Below, one piece after another: positions 33,748 to 41,335 of a stretch of 64,000 bases of DNA (positions are counted from its first letter, which is position 1; every line of letters begins with the position of its first letter). The DNA comes from an uncultured Oscillospiraceae bacterium. GTDB lineage: Bacteria > Bacillota > Clostridia > Oscillospirales > Ruminococcaceae. The notes under the pieces are model-generated. The model saw nothing but the letters and a program-made list of their open reading frames with translations, was not told where the DNA came from and did no database searches. The stretch spans positions 70,902 to 134,901 of the forward strand of contig CAJUSD010000005.1 of the NCBI GenBank assembly GCA_910589145.1. The letters are read 5' to 3'. Both the position numbers and the translations under genes were made by a program.

Positions 33748-35555
33748 AGCTGAAAGAACATGTCCATATTTTTAAAAGGGGCTTCAGGCTGTGCGTGGCG
33801 CTGGAAAAGCGGTATATGGTATATCTGATTCTGGAAAAGGTTTTGTCTTCGCTTACAGGCTATATCCCCGTTTACTTTTCCGCAAAGCTCATAGACGCGC
33901 TGTATGGGGGGCAGCCGCTGTCCGTCATTGTCCAATACGTCCTGCTGACGGTGGGGCTTGTGTTTATGGCAAAGCTGCTGGCTGCCTGGATTGGCTGTGT
34001 CAGGGAAGCCCGTGAAAACGTTGTCTACCACAATGAAGACTGGTTATTCTCCGACAAAGCCATGAAAATGGCGTATGCATCCATAGAGGACCCGGAAGTG
34101 GCCCGCCGGAAGCACAGGATCAGAAGGGAAAACCAGACCGGGTTCAATTTATACAGTATGCTGTACAATACGCAGGAGCTCATCGCCAACGGAACCAAAA
34201 TAATCGCGTCCCTTGCTTTAACCGCATCCTTTTTTGCCCTTCCTTCTCTTCCAGCATGGTATAAACTGGCTCTAGCCGGGGGCTTTATCCTCACGCTGGC
34301 TGTATCCATGCTGTCGGTTTCCAGAATTGCTGCAATCGAACAAAAATTCTGGGGTTCCTGCGTTGACCTGAATACCATGGACCGCGCCTTCTATGGGTAT
34401 ATAGACAATTACAGCGCAGGCAAGGACATACGCCTGTATGCTATGAAGGATTACCTGGCGGATGAAAAAATGGGAATTGACATGACCTATTATCACGGGT
34501 TTCTCAAAACGTCGTGCGGCAGCGCCCTGTGGACGCTTCCGGCAGAGCTGCTGAAATATGCGTTCCAGTTCGGGCTGTATGGGGTTTTAATCTTTGCGGC
34601 GCTGTCCAGCGGCATTTCCGTAGGGGATATTGCCAAGTACGTGGCGTGTATTATGCTGATGATGGACGCGGCGGTTCATTTTACAGCAGCAGTCCAGAAC
34701 GCCTTTAACAACAACCACTATCTGAAACGGTATTTTGAGTATTTCGACATCCCCAACAATATGTATAAAGGCACTTTGACCGTTGAAAAGCGGGACGACA
34801 ACGAATATGACGTTGAGTTTAAAGACGTGTCCTTCAAATACCCCAACACCGATGCTTACGCCCTGCGCCATGTAAACATAAAGTTCAAAATCGGGGAAAA
34901 GCTGGCGGTGGTGGGGATGAACGGCTCCGGCAAAACCACCTTTATCAAGCTGCTCTGCCGCCTGTACGACCCCACGGAAGGGGAAATCCTTTTAAACGGG
35001 GTGAACATCCAGAAATACAACTACGACGAGTATATGTCTATTTTTTCTGTGGTATTTCAGGATTTCAAGCTGTTCCCCTTCAGGCTGGGGGAAGTGGTAG
35101 CGTCCAGCCGGGAGTTTGACGCGGAAAGAGTAAAGGAATGTTTGATAAAAGCAAACTTCAGGGAGAGGCTTTCGGCCTTCCCTGAAGGGACAGAATCCTA
35201 TTTATACAAAGGGTACGATAAATCCGGCGTGGAAATCTCCGGCGGGGAAGCCCAGAAAATCGCGTTAGCCCGCGCCTTATACAAGGATGCTCCCTTTATT
35301 ATCCTGGACGAGCCCACCGCCGCCCTGGACCCGGTCTCGGAATACGAGGTTTACAGCAATTTCAACGAAATCGCCGGTGATCGGACGGCGGTATATATCA
35401 GCCATCGTCTGGCGTCCTGCCGGTTCTGCGACAAGATAGCCGTTTTCCATGAAGGCGCGGTAATCCAGACAGGGAGACATGAGGAGCTTCTGGCGGATAC
35501 GGACGGCAAGTATTATGAACTATGGAACGTCCAGGCCCAGTACTATACTTTATAA
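33744..35555 (+). CDS. ABC exporter half-transporter, pair 3 subunit B
   Basis: 603 residues from a GTG at 33744 (GGGAGG upstream). Membrane domain resembles pairs 1 and 2 only weakly, with SAGKDIRLYAMKDYL. The ATPase domain is a mosaic: its ends (TVEKRDDNEY through Walker A GMNGSGKTT near 390, and ISGGEAQKIALARAL through the C-terminus) match the other two B subunits almost exactly, whereas the middle helical part (GEVVASSREFDAERVKECL) is distinct. That pattern suggests gene conversion between the B genes. Last gene of the array, followed by a strong terminator. Confidence 0.92.
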   Translation: MKLKEHVHIFKRGFRLCVALEKRYMVYLILEKVLSSLTGYIPVYFSAKLIDALYGGQPLSVIVQYVLLTVGLVFMAKLLAAWIGCVREARENVVYHNEDWLFSDKAMKMAYASIEDPEVARRKHRIRRENQTGFNLYSMLYNTQELIANGTKIIASLALTASFFALPSLPAWYKLALAGGFILTLAVSMLSVSRIAAIEQKFWGSCVDLNTMDRAFYGYIDNYSAGKDIRLYAMKDYLADEKMGIDMTYYHGFLKTSCGSALWTLPAELLKYAFQFGLYGVLIFAALSSGISVGDIAKYVACIMLMMDAAVHFTAAVQNAFNNNHYLKRYFEYFDIPNNMYKGTLTVEKRDDNEYDVEFKDVSFKYPNTDAYALRHVNIKFKIGEKLAVVGMNGSGKTTFIKLLCRLYDPTEGEILLNGVNIQKYNYDEYMSIFSVVFQDFKLFPFRLGEVVASSREFDAERVKECLIKANFRERLSAFPEGTESYLYKGYDKSGVEISGGEAQKIALARALYKDAPFIILDEPTAALDPVSEYEVYSNFNEIAGDRTAVYISHRLASCRFCDKIAVFHEGAVIQTGRHEELLADTDGKYYELWNVQAQYYTL

Positions 35556-35607
35556 CCTTTAGAGAGTAAGCAGGGAAATTAATTTTGGAGGTTTTGAGGC
35601 TGATGTT

Positions 35608-35634
35608 GAAAAACACCCCACCGGGGTGTTTTTC
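35608..35634 (+). terminator. terminator of the exporter operon
   Basis: Hairpin AAAAACACCCC / GGGGTGTTTTT with an ACC-type loop, 53 bases after the last exporter gene; the right arm itself supplies the T-run. Confidence 0.85.
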
Positions 35635-35721
35635 AGGGTAGGTGGAGAAAATGGCGGGCTTCTTCTTTCTCTTTCTATCGCAAAAAGAAAGAAGAAAAGA
35701 AAAATGCTCTTGCCAAAAGGG

Positions 35722-35847
35722 ATTTTGCGCCTGCGGGCGCGACCAGGGCTGTCTGCCCTGGACCCGACCAAGGAACCTTTTAGGAGTGCAGCTCCGCTGC
35801 ACAGCCCTGGACCTTCAAATCTTTTTAATATGCCTTTTAGGTTGTGT
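35722..35847. repeat. dispersed repeat, copy 3 (CGCGCCTGCGGGCGCG family)
   Basis: Core TGCGCCTGCGGGCGCG at 35726-35741, then CAGGGCTGTCTGCCCTGG and a GTGCAGCTCCGCTGCAC hairpin, ending CTTCAAATCTTTTTAATA. The left half of copies 1 and 2 is not recognisable here. Confidence 0.75.
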
Positions 35848-35867
35848 CTGAGTTTGTATTTTTCACC

Positions 35868-35907
35868 AAGAACGGTCTGCCGCATTTCACTGTGGCAGAC
35901 CGTTCTT
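35868..35907. terminator. bidirectional terminator between exporter operon and M23 gene
   Basis: Perfect 14-base arms AAGAACGGTCTGCC / GGCAGACCGTTCTT around a 12-base loop, with T-runs on both strands. Confidence 0.85.
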
Positions 35908-35939
35908 TTTCTGCTTCAAGACGGAAAAAACCGTCAATT

Positions 35940-36800
35940 TCATTGGATTACCTTTCCCATTGCAGAGATAGGATCCACCCAATTCCCGTCCTGTTTTAAT
36001 CCAAAATGAATATGGTCTTCCAAAGAGATTTCCGAAAGGATAGATCCAACTACACCGATTGTATCTTCAATACGGACAGAATCCCCCTGCTTCACTGCAA
36101 CAGCGGGATCAAGCCCGCTGGTGACAGACGTCAAACCACCTGCATGGGTAATCTCTACTACGGTTCCCCACATTGGATCATGGTAAACCTGAGAAACAAC
36201 CCCATCAGCCACAGCGCGTACTGGAGAACCTTTTTCGGCACGGATATCTACGCCGTCATGAGTACGCCATTCACCAAGAGTGACATTGCGTACCAGTTCG
36301 CCCTGAGAGTACACTCCAAATACTTCTCCATCAATGGGCATGGTGAAAGCCAACGGTTCCTGTGTAGCAAAAAGGGCCTCGTCAACAGCAATATCCTCGA
36401 CAGGGGCGTTTACATCCTGCGTATCGGGATTTTCCTCGTTGACTACCGCTGATGAAACAGGTTCATCTGTAACCGTTTCGGCAGCGGGTTTACTGCTGGC
36501 AGTATTGCTGATGCTGGAAGAAGCCTTGGAGCTAGCCAAAGAAGGGCCTGCTAAAGAGCTTTTGGAAGCAGTCGAAGAGCTGGAGGAAGAACCTCCAGGC
36601 TGTGAACTGCTGCTGGAAGAACGAGAAACCTGAGAACTGCTGAGTTGGGAGCTGCTTTCTTCTAAAATAGCGTTTTGAGTGGAGTCAATCGCAACCCAGG
36701 CAGCTGTTGCCGTTCCGATGAGGCAAACAGCCAACGCCACATAAAAACCCTTTCCAGAGAGAAAGCGGGAAAATTTGCTGTCGTGATTCTGGTTATCCAT
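35940..36800 (-). CDS. SpoIIQ-like membrane-anchored M23 domain protein
   Basis: 286 residues. A single membrane helix (about 19-38) is followed by a very Ser-rich linker (about 49-105) and a C-terminal M23 (LytM) domain. Zinc ligand motifs are present: H181-D185 in THDGVDI and H263/H265 in DHIHFGL. The usual catalytic His of the YxHL motif is replaced: the matching text reads SVTSGLDP. That and the layout fit SpoIIQ, the forespore protein that pairs with SpoIIIAH during engulfment, rather than an active hydrolase. Single gene, GGAGG before the ATG at 36800. SpoIIQ identity is an inference; a cell-wall endopeptidase remains possible. Confidence 0.75.
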   Translation of the reverse strand: MDNQNHDSKFSRFLSGKGFYVALAVCLIGTATAAWVAIDSTQNAILEESSSQLSSSQVSRSSSSSSQPGGSSSSSSTASKSSLAGPSLASSKASSSISNTASSKPAAETVTDEPVSSAVVNEENPDTQDVNAPVEDIAVDEALFATQEPLAFTMPIDGEVFGVYSQGELVRNVTLGEWRTHDGVDIRAEKGSPVRAVADGVVSQVYHDPMWGTVVEITHAGGLTSVTSGLDPAVAVKQGDSVRIEDTIGVVGSILSEISLEDHIHFGLKQDGNWVDPISAMGKVIQ

Positions 36801-36945
36801 ACTTTGATTACACCTCCAATTCTATTCTGCTACCGGAGGTATTGGATTATACCAGAAAGGAGGAAAGAAAACTGGGATTCTTTGATTTTTTTAGACGATA
36901 CAGGAAAAACAGCCTATATTGTGCCGAAGCCCCTCAAAAAGTTTA

Positions 36946-37105
36946 GAGTCTATTCCAGAATGAGACGCACCCAGACTGCGCAGTCAGATTTTTTGCCGAA
37001 CAAGGCGGTTTTCCGCAGGCGGGCTGCCGCCCAGCAGGGGAAATCAACGCGGTTGGGCGGAAAATATGCAGGCTGGATGGGCGCGGATCATTTTGGGATA
37101 GGCTC
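36946..37105. mobile_element. MITE-like element, copy 2, TTA direct repeats
   Basis: 160 bp with inverted ends GAGTCTATTCCAGAATGA (left) and its near complement at the right (15 of 18 paired). TTA lies directly outside both ends (36943-36945, 37106-37108). Shares GAAATCAACGCGGT and GGGCGGAAAA with copy 1 at 11462-11611. The right-hand TTA is, on the minus strand, the TAA stop codon of the nitrilase-like gene. Confidence 0.8.
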
Positions 37106-38167
37106 TTAGTCTATGGAGGAAGGGAAGGGAACTACATTTTGGTTGAAAATCTCCCCGTATTGAGCGGATAGCGTATCGTTTGACTGAGAGTTGTAGGAGT
37201 CGAGGGAGTCCTGCAAACGCTGAAAATCCAATCTTGCCGAAATAACATGGCCTTTGCCGTCTTCCGGGGCTTCCGCAATAATGCCATGCTCCCCCTTGCA
37301 GCTGAGATAGGGCCCGTAAATTCCAGCATGGTCATTGAGCTTTTCTCCTGTGACAAATCTGCCAACCATTGCTGAACGGACACAGTATAGGCTGCACTCA
37401 TACGCCCTGGCGGCAATGGTTCCCATGGAGCGGAATTTGTCAGGGCTCCCCCTGTAGGCAGCAGAAAAGGCAATTAAATCTGCACCAGACAGGGAGGCGA
37501 TTTTAAAGGGTTCATAGTATTCGTCGTCCTGCCCAATTAACATGGACATGTTTCCAATAGGAGTTTCTATCACATGGATTGACTCCCCGCCCAGCATTCC
37601 CATATCCAGTTCGTCACCCGAGGGAAACAGCTTGTCCTGCCAAGCTGTTTCTTCTCCAGACGGGTTATAAAGAAATGCACGGTTGCGCAGGGAACTATCC
37701 TCATAAACATAAGTGCTCCCAGCAGCAATATAGATACGATGAGCCTTGGCAAGTTCTGAAAACAGAGTGCTGTAAACCTCATAAAAGTAATCAATCAGCG
37801 CATCAGAAACAATTTCCATCGCTTCGGCTTTTTCTTCTTCTACAGCACCTTTCAGCCGGCTGCGTATTTTGGAATACAGAGGAACCAATGACAGGCTGGC
37901 GAACCCCATTCCTTCAGGAAAAACAACTAGCTGTGATCCTGACTTGACGGCTTCTTCTATATATTCGTTTACATCAAAAATATAATCTTTAAGGCTTCCA
38001 TAGTTTTTTAGTTCGTATTGGACAGCGGAAACCCTGACGGCGCGGCGGTCGGTAAAGCCCATATTAGAGGAAGGCTGGATTCCCAGTGCTTCCACCGCTT
38101 TTGTTATTTTTTTCTGCGTTACTTTCACAGAAGCCAAAAACGCAGACATTTGAAGCGATAAGTCCAT
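37106..38167 (-). CDS. nitrilase-fold protein lacking the catalytic cysteine
   Basis: 353 residues from the ATG at 38167, chosen because AAGGGG lies eight bases upstream; an ATG at 38176 touches that site. The fold is that of carbon-nitrogen hydrolases: LVVFPEG carries the general-base Glu (E85) and WQDKLF the Lys (K179). The third residue is missing: where the family has ICYD, this protein reads LIGQDDEYYEP, placing Gly212 at the nucleophile. It is therefore probably not an amidase. An N-terminal helical extension of about 45 residues precedes the domain. Lies 13 bases after a second, more degenerate nitrilase-like gene. The stop codon coincides with the edge of a mobile element. Confidence 0.8.
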   Translation of the reverse strand: MDLSLQMSAFLASVKVTQKKITKAVEALGIQPSSNMGFTDRRAVRVSAVQYELKNYGSLKDYIFDVNEYIEEAVKSGSQLVVFPEGMGFASLSLVPLYSKIRSRLKGAVEEEKAEAMEIVSDALIDYFYEVYSTLFSELAKAHRIYIAAGSTYVYEDSSLRNRAFLYNPSGEETAWQDKLFPSGDELDMGMLGGESIHVIETPIGNMSMLIGQDDEYYEPFKIASLSGADLIAFSAAYRGSPDKFRSMGTIAARAYECSLYCVRSAMVGRFVTGEKLNDHAGIYGPYLSCKGEHGIIAEAPEDGKGHVISARLDFQRLQDSLDSYNSQSNDTLSAQYGEIFNQNVVPFPSSID

Positions 38168-38180
38168 TTCGGCCATCCCC

Positions 38181-38879
38181 TTACTTTTCCAAGATATTAC
38201 GATAACGGTGCAAACAGTTGCTCCCTAATAAAGCGTCCATTAAGGCACGCCGGGAAATGCCGGCATCCTCCCAGTCAAATTCAACCGTTTGATCTTTCCC
38301 GGTTGGATATGCTAAAAAACCGCTTCCATCCGAGGTCAGTTCAGGTGGGCAGATTAATGCAGAGGAATATGTGGTTGTGTGTATAATATAGATTCGATTG
38401 GCTGCTGCTGCGCTTCTTGCTCCAAAAAAAATACGATCTTCATTAAAATCCACCATTGGAAACATTTGGCTTGATATTATAAAATCACATTCGTTAAATA
38501 TCGCTAAACGTAATACCTCAGGATGATAAATGTCTACATCTGCTGCTAAAAATATTTTACCCAATGGAGTGGAAATAATTTCTATATCGTCATAAGGCTC
38601 TATTTCATCTATCCATCTGAGATTAATATGCGTTGCCCTCTGTACTCCTAAAAGTTCTCCCTTGGGGCTGAATAATGCCATACATAAATTCTTTTCTTCC
38701 TGATACAGGCAGGTTGCCAGATATACCTTGAATTTTTGTGCATACTTTTTACAGGATGCTAAAAATAACTCTGTCAGCTCAGGCGGTACTACTGATTCGC
38801 CATTCTTAAATACAACTAGATTGTAGTCCTGCCCTTTGAACGGTGTAAAAGGAGCTGTCAAAAATGCCCTTACTTTCAT
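38181..38879 (-). CDS. degenerate nitrilase-like protein, all catalytic residues lost
   Basis: 232 residues. Recognisable as a nitrilase-superfamily fold from STPLGKIFLAADVDIYHPEVLRLAIFNECDFII, which aligns with the GVLICYDxxxPExxR region of the family, and from GVQRATHINL, which aligns with the YRKxHL strand. At the three catalytic positions it has Asn26 (for Glu), Ala82 (for Lys) and Asp114 (for Cys). It is shorter than usual enzymes (about 260). Expressed from a good promoter at 38945-38973 together with the nitrilase-like gene downstream, so the two may form a heteromer with a binding or regulatory role. Function unknown. Confidence 0.7.
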   Translation of the reverse strand: MKVRAFLTAPFTPFKGQDYNLVVFKNGESVVPPELTELFLASCKKYAQKFKVYLATCLYQEEKNLCMALFSPKGELLGVQRATHINLRWIDEIEPYDDIEIISTPLGKIFLAADVDIYHPEVLRLAIFNECDFIISSQMFPMVDFNEDRIFFGARSAAAANRIYIIHTTTYSSALICPPELTSDGSGFLAYPTGKDQTVEFDWEDAGISRRALMDALLGSNCLHRYRNILEK

Positions 38880-38944
38880 GGCGTCACTTCTTTCCTTTTC
38901 TATCGGTCGGCAATTTTTTATAGCCGCTATGAGTCTATGCGGTT

Positions 38945-38973
38945 ATTATATCGCAAAATAGAACACAATACAA
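38945..38973 (-). promoter_or_regulatory. promoter of the nitrilase-like gene pair
   Basis: Minus strand TTGTAT (38973-38968), 17-base spacer, TATAAT (38950-38945), about 65 bases before the gene at 38879. Confidence 0.7.
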
Positions 38974-39535
38974 ACATTCTTTTATAAAAAGACCGTGTTG
39001 TGTCAATTTCTTTTTCATTTCTCCACATTTTCCCCAAGATTCCAACAAAAATACAATTAGTAGAAGAATATAGGATTATCAACAAATTCAACAGACTTTT
39101 CAACTGAATAAAATTTCTTTTCACCGATTAAGTTGAATATAATCAATTATTTTAACCGTCGAATTTAAGCGCTGAATGTTGAAATTTTGTTTTTTAGAAA
39201 TTATTATACAAATAGTAAATATCTTTTGGCAGAAGTTTCAAACAATATCAACTGTTTTTTCAACATATTTATAGGGAAATTCAGCTGATTTCAAGCAGAA
39301 AGAACTAGTTTTCCACAATAGAATGGTTTTCTTTAATAAAACAGGTCAAACTGTCAAATTTATAAAAAGAGCGGCTCGCTGTTAGGCGAACCGCTAAAAA
39401 TAAAAAAGAGAAAATGAAAAAATGGTTAAAAAGAAGGGGATTGACTGAAAACATTACTGTCTTCGAAAAGTATTATAGCATATTTTTCAGGGAAAATTGT
39501 TAATTAAATATGAATAAAAAAAGATTGTTCTCTTT
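38974..39535. other. AT-rich gene-free stretch with DnaA-box-like motifs
   Basis: More than 550 bases with no convincing gene. It contains TTTTCCACA (about 39309), TTCTCCACA (about 39018), TTATCAACA (about 39074) and TTTTCAACA (about 39256), each one or two changes from the DnaA box TTATNCACA, plus several GTTGAA/TTCAAC words. At its right side lies a minus-strand hairpin (39370-39395). I see no SRP RNA, 6S RNA or other known RNA. Confidence 0.45.
39370..39395 (-). terminator. terminator downstream of tadA
   Basis: Minus strand AGCGGTTCGCC / GCGAGCCGCT hairpin followed by CTTTTTATAAA. It lies 140 bases beyond the tadA stop codon. Confidence 0.7.
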
Positions 39536-39997
39536 TCACATTCTCAATTTTTGGAAAAAATCTTCCAAAAGGGATAAACAGTCATTTTCTAATATATTGG
39601 TGGTAATTGTTGGATGATGGTTAAAATCCAATGCGTATAAATTTATCAATGAACCGCAGCAGCCCCCCTTTGGATCAGATGCACCATAAATTAAGCGCTG
39701 AATCCTGGCGTTTAATATGGCTCCTGCACACATGGGGCAGGGCTCTAAAGTTACATAAAGAGAGCAGCCGGTCAGCCGCCAGTTATTTATAGTATGACAT
39801 GCATCTTCAATAGCAATGATTTCTGCATGGGCAAGAGGGGAATGCAACATCTCCACTTGGTTATAGCCGCGTCCTATAATACAGCCGTCCTTGACTACAA
39901 TGGCACCAACAGGGACCTCACCAAAAGCGGAGGCAGTTTTTGCCAGTTCCAGGGCATCACGCATAAAAGTTTCATCTTCAAGAGTGCGGAAAAACAA
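39536..39997 (-). CDS. tadA: tRNA-specific adenosine deaminase
   Basis: Deaminates adenosine 34 of tRNA-Arg to inosine. 153 residues; zinc-binding motifs HAE (in PLAHAEIIAIEDAC, with the catalytic Glu) and PCPMCAGAIL are intact, as are VGAIVVKDG and LYVTLEPC. The start is a TTG at 39997 with GGAGG seven bases upstream; no ATG upstream fits, and the next internal ATG would remove conserved sequence. Terminator about 140 bases downstream. Confidence 0.96.
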   Translation of the reverse strand: MFFRTLEDETFMRDALELAKTASAFGEVPVGAIVVKDGCIIGRGYNQVEMLHSPLAHAEIIAIEDACHTINNWRLTGCSLYVTLEPCPMCAGAILNARIQRLIYGASDPKGGCCGSLINLYALDFNHHPTITTNILENDCLSLLEDFFQKLRM

Positions 39998-40034
39998 AAT
40001 TGTACCTCCAATATTGTATGCTCTCCCTGCCAGG

Positions 40035-41105
40035 TTAGTATAAAAGGCTGATATTTAACACAGCCATAATACCATAAATAATACAGACTGCAAGGATTGC
40101 ACCGCTAAAAAAGAATGTCTTCAGTTTGGCTGGTTCACTTAAGAAAGTTTGGGAGGGTTTGATATGAAACATATCACGGCGGGTACAAGTAAGATAAATC
40201 AGTGACCCAAGCCCTAGCACAAGGTAAGTAATCGTTACCAAGGAATCTACTAAAAGCATTGATTCATAAGGGATAACAGAATAAAGCTCATTCAGAAAAA
40301 TACTCATGCCATTATAGCAGAAATGAACAATAATCCCTGTCCAAAGCGATCCCGTACGTACAACGAAATAACTGATACAAAGGCCGACAATCAAAGCAAC
40401 CGGGAAAACAATAATATTGCCATGAGCAGCGGCAAACAGAATAGAAGAAATCAGGATGGCAAAACCATCTCCAAACCGCCGAAGGGAATGAAGAATAACA
40501 CCGCGGAAAACAAATTCTTCCAAAAAAGCAGGAAGCAGAACCGAATTAATAATATAAAGGATAGTGGTAGTATGTTCAGCAGGCATAGCTTCCACATTTC
40601 CAGGGGCGTAAAGCCCAATATTGGAAAGGATTGTCTGGATGATTGAACTGCTGGCAGAAGCGACTGTAGAAGCCCCCAGACAAATAAACGCAGCGGGAAA
40701 AACAATGGAAAGTTCCGGCATTTTCAGAGGGAGCGCACGTTTTAAGGGGATATGGATGCTGGCGGCATAAATAGCAAAGGGGATTCCCATGGCCAGAGTG
40801 GTAGAAAATAATGCAATACTTTGATACAAGAAATCCGGCATAAAAGCGCCGCTGTTAAAATAACGGAACTGAGGGAAATAAACCGTAATCAATGAAGCCA
40901 TCAAACCTGGCAGCGTTGAAGCCAAGACAAGATAACCAATAAAAGCAATCCCAATGGAATTGGCACAATGGCGCAGGGCATGACGTTCACGGATTGCAAC
41001 AGGAAGGGGTGTAAACCCCAAACCGTGAACATACGTATATTCCTGGGGATTATATCGGGTCTGGGAATTTTCATTAGGGATAGGAGATTGATTATTGTTA
41101 TACAT
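40035..41105 (-). CDS. CPBP-family intramembrane metalloprotease
   Basis: 356-residue membrane protein with about eight hydrophobic segments. The CPBP (CAAX protease/bacteriocin-processing, Abi) motifs are seen in order: FLEEFVFRGVIL (EExxxR), FAAAHGN and HFCYN. The hydrophilic N-terminus (about 45 residues, Asn/Gln/Pro-rich) is cytoplasmic. Family roles include prenyl-protein processing, bacteriocin immunity and regulated proteolysis; which applies here cannot be told. It reads toward tadA with 37 bases between and is divergent from proB. Its distance from the exporter array (about 5 kb) gives no support for a link. Confidence 0.88.
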   Translation of the reverse strand: MYNNNQSPIPNENSQTRYNPQEYTYVHGLGFTPLPVAIRERHALRHCANSIGIAFIGYLVLASTLPGLMASLITVYFPQFRYFNSGAFMPDFLYQSIALFSTTLAMGIPFAIYAASIHIPLKRALPLKMPELSIVFPAAFICLGASTVASASSSIIQTILSNIGLYAPGNVEAMPAEHTTTILYIINSVLLPAFLEEFVFRGVILHSLRRFGDGFAILISSILFAAAHGNIIVFPVALIVGLCISYFVVRTGSLWTGIIVHFCYNGMSIFLNELYSVIPYESMLLVDSLVTITYLVLGLGSLIYLTCTRRDMFHIKPSQTFLSEPAKLKTFFFSGAILAVCIIYGIMAVLNISLLY

Positions 41106-41257
41106 AAGGCATCACCTTTAAGCAGCAGCGGGAGTACAGATTTCCCCCGCCTGTAGTTTGACAACTGCTCAAGAACTCCTTTGCAGTTTAATGTTAAAAT
41201 TATAGCATACAACTTTCATAAAGAATACGGAAGTTTTGTAAACATTTCAAGCGAAGG

Positions 41258-41286
41258 TTGAGTATTAGGGGGTTGTCTGCTATAAT
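41258..41286 (+). promoter_or_regulatory. promoter of proB
   Basis: TTGAGT (41258-41263), 17-base spacer, TATAAT (41281-41286), 49 bases before the proB ATG. Confidence 0.75.
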
Positions 41287-41335
41287 TACCTCAACGCCAT
41301 AATATTCAAAACGATTCGGGGAGGACGTATTAAGC

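Noticed and set aside
36675..37109. 144-codon plus-strand open frame
   Set aside because: Runs antisense through the M23 gene and then across the MITE-like element; composition follows those features.
38974..39535. SRP RNA or 6S RNA next to tadA
   Set aside because: tadA is beside the SRP RNA gene in Bacillus, but the conserved GGAAGG/AGCAG core is not present on either strand here.
40035..41105. CPBP protease as processing enzyme for the exporter array
   Set aside because: The family can process bacteriocins, but the gene is 4.5 kb away, on the other strand and beside tadA, so the link is not supported.
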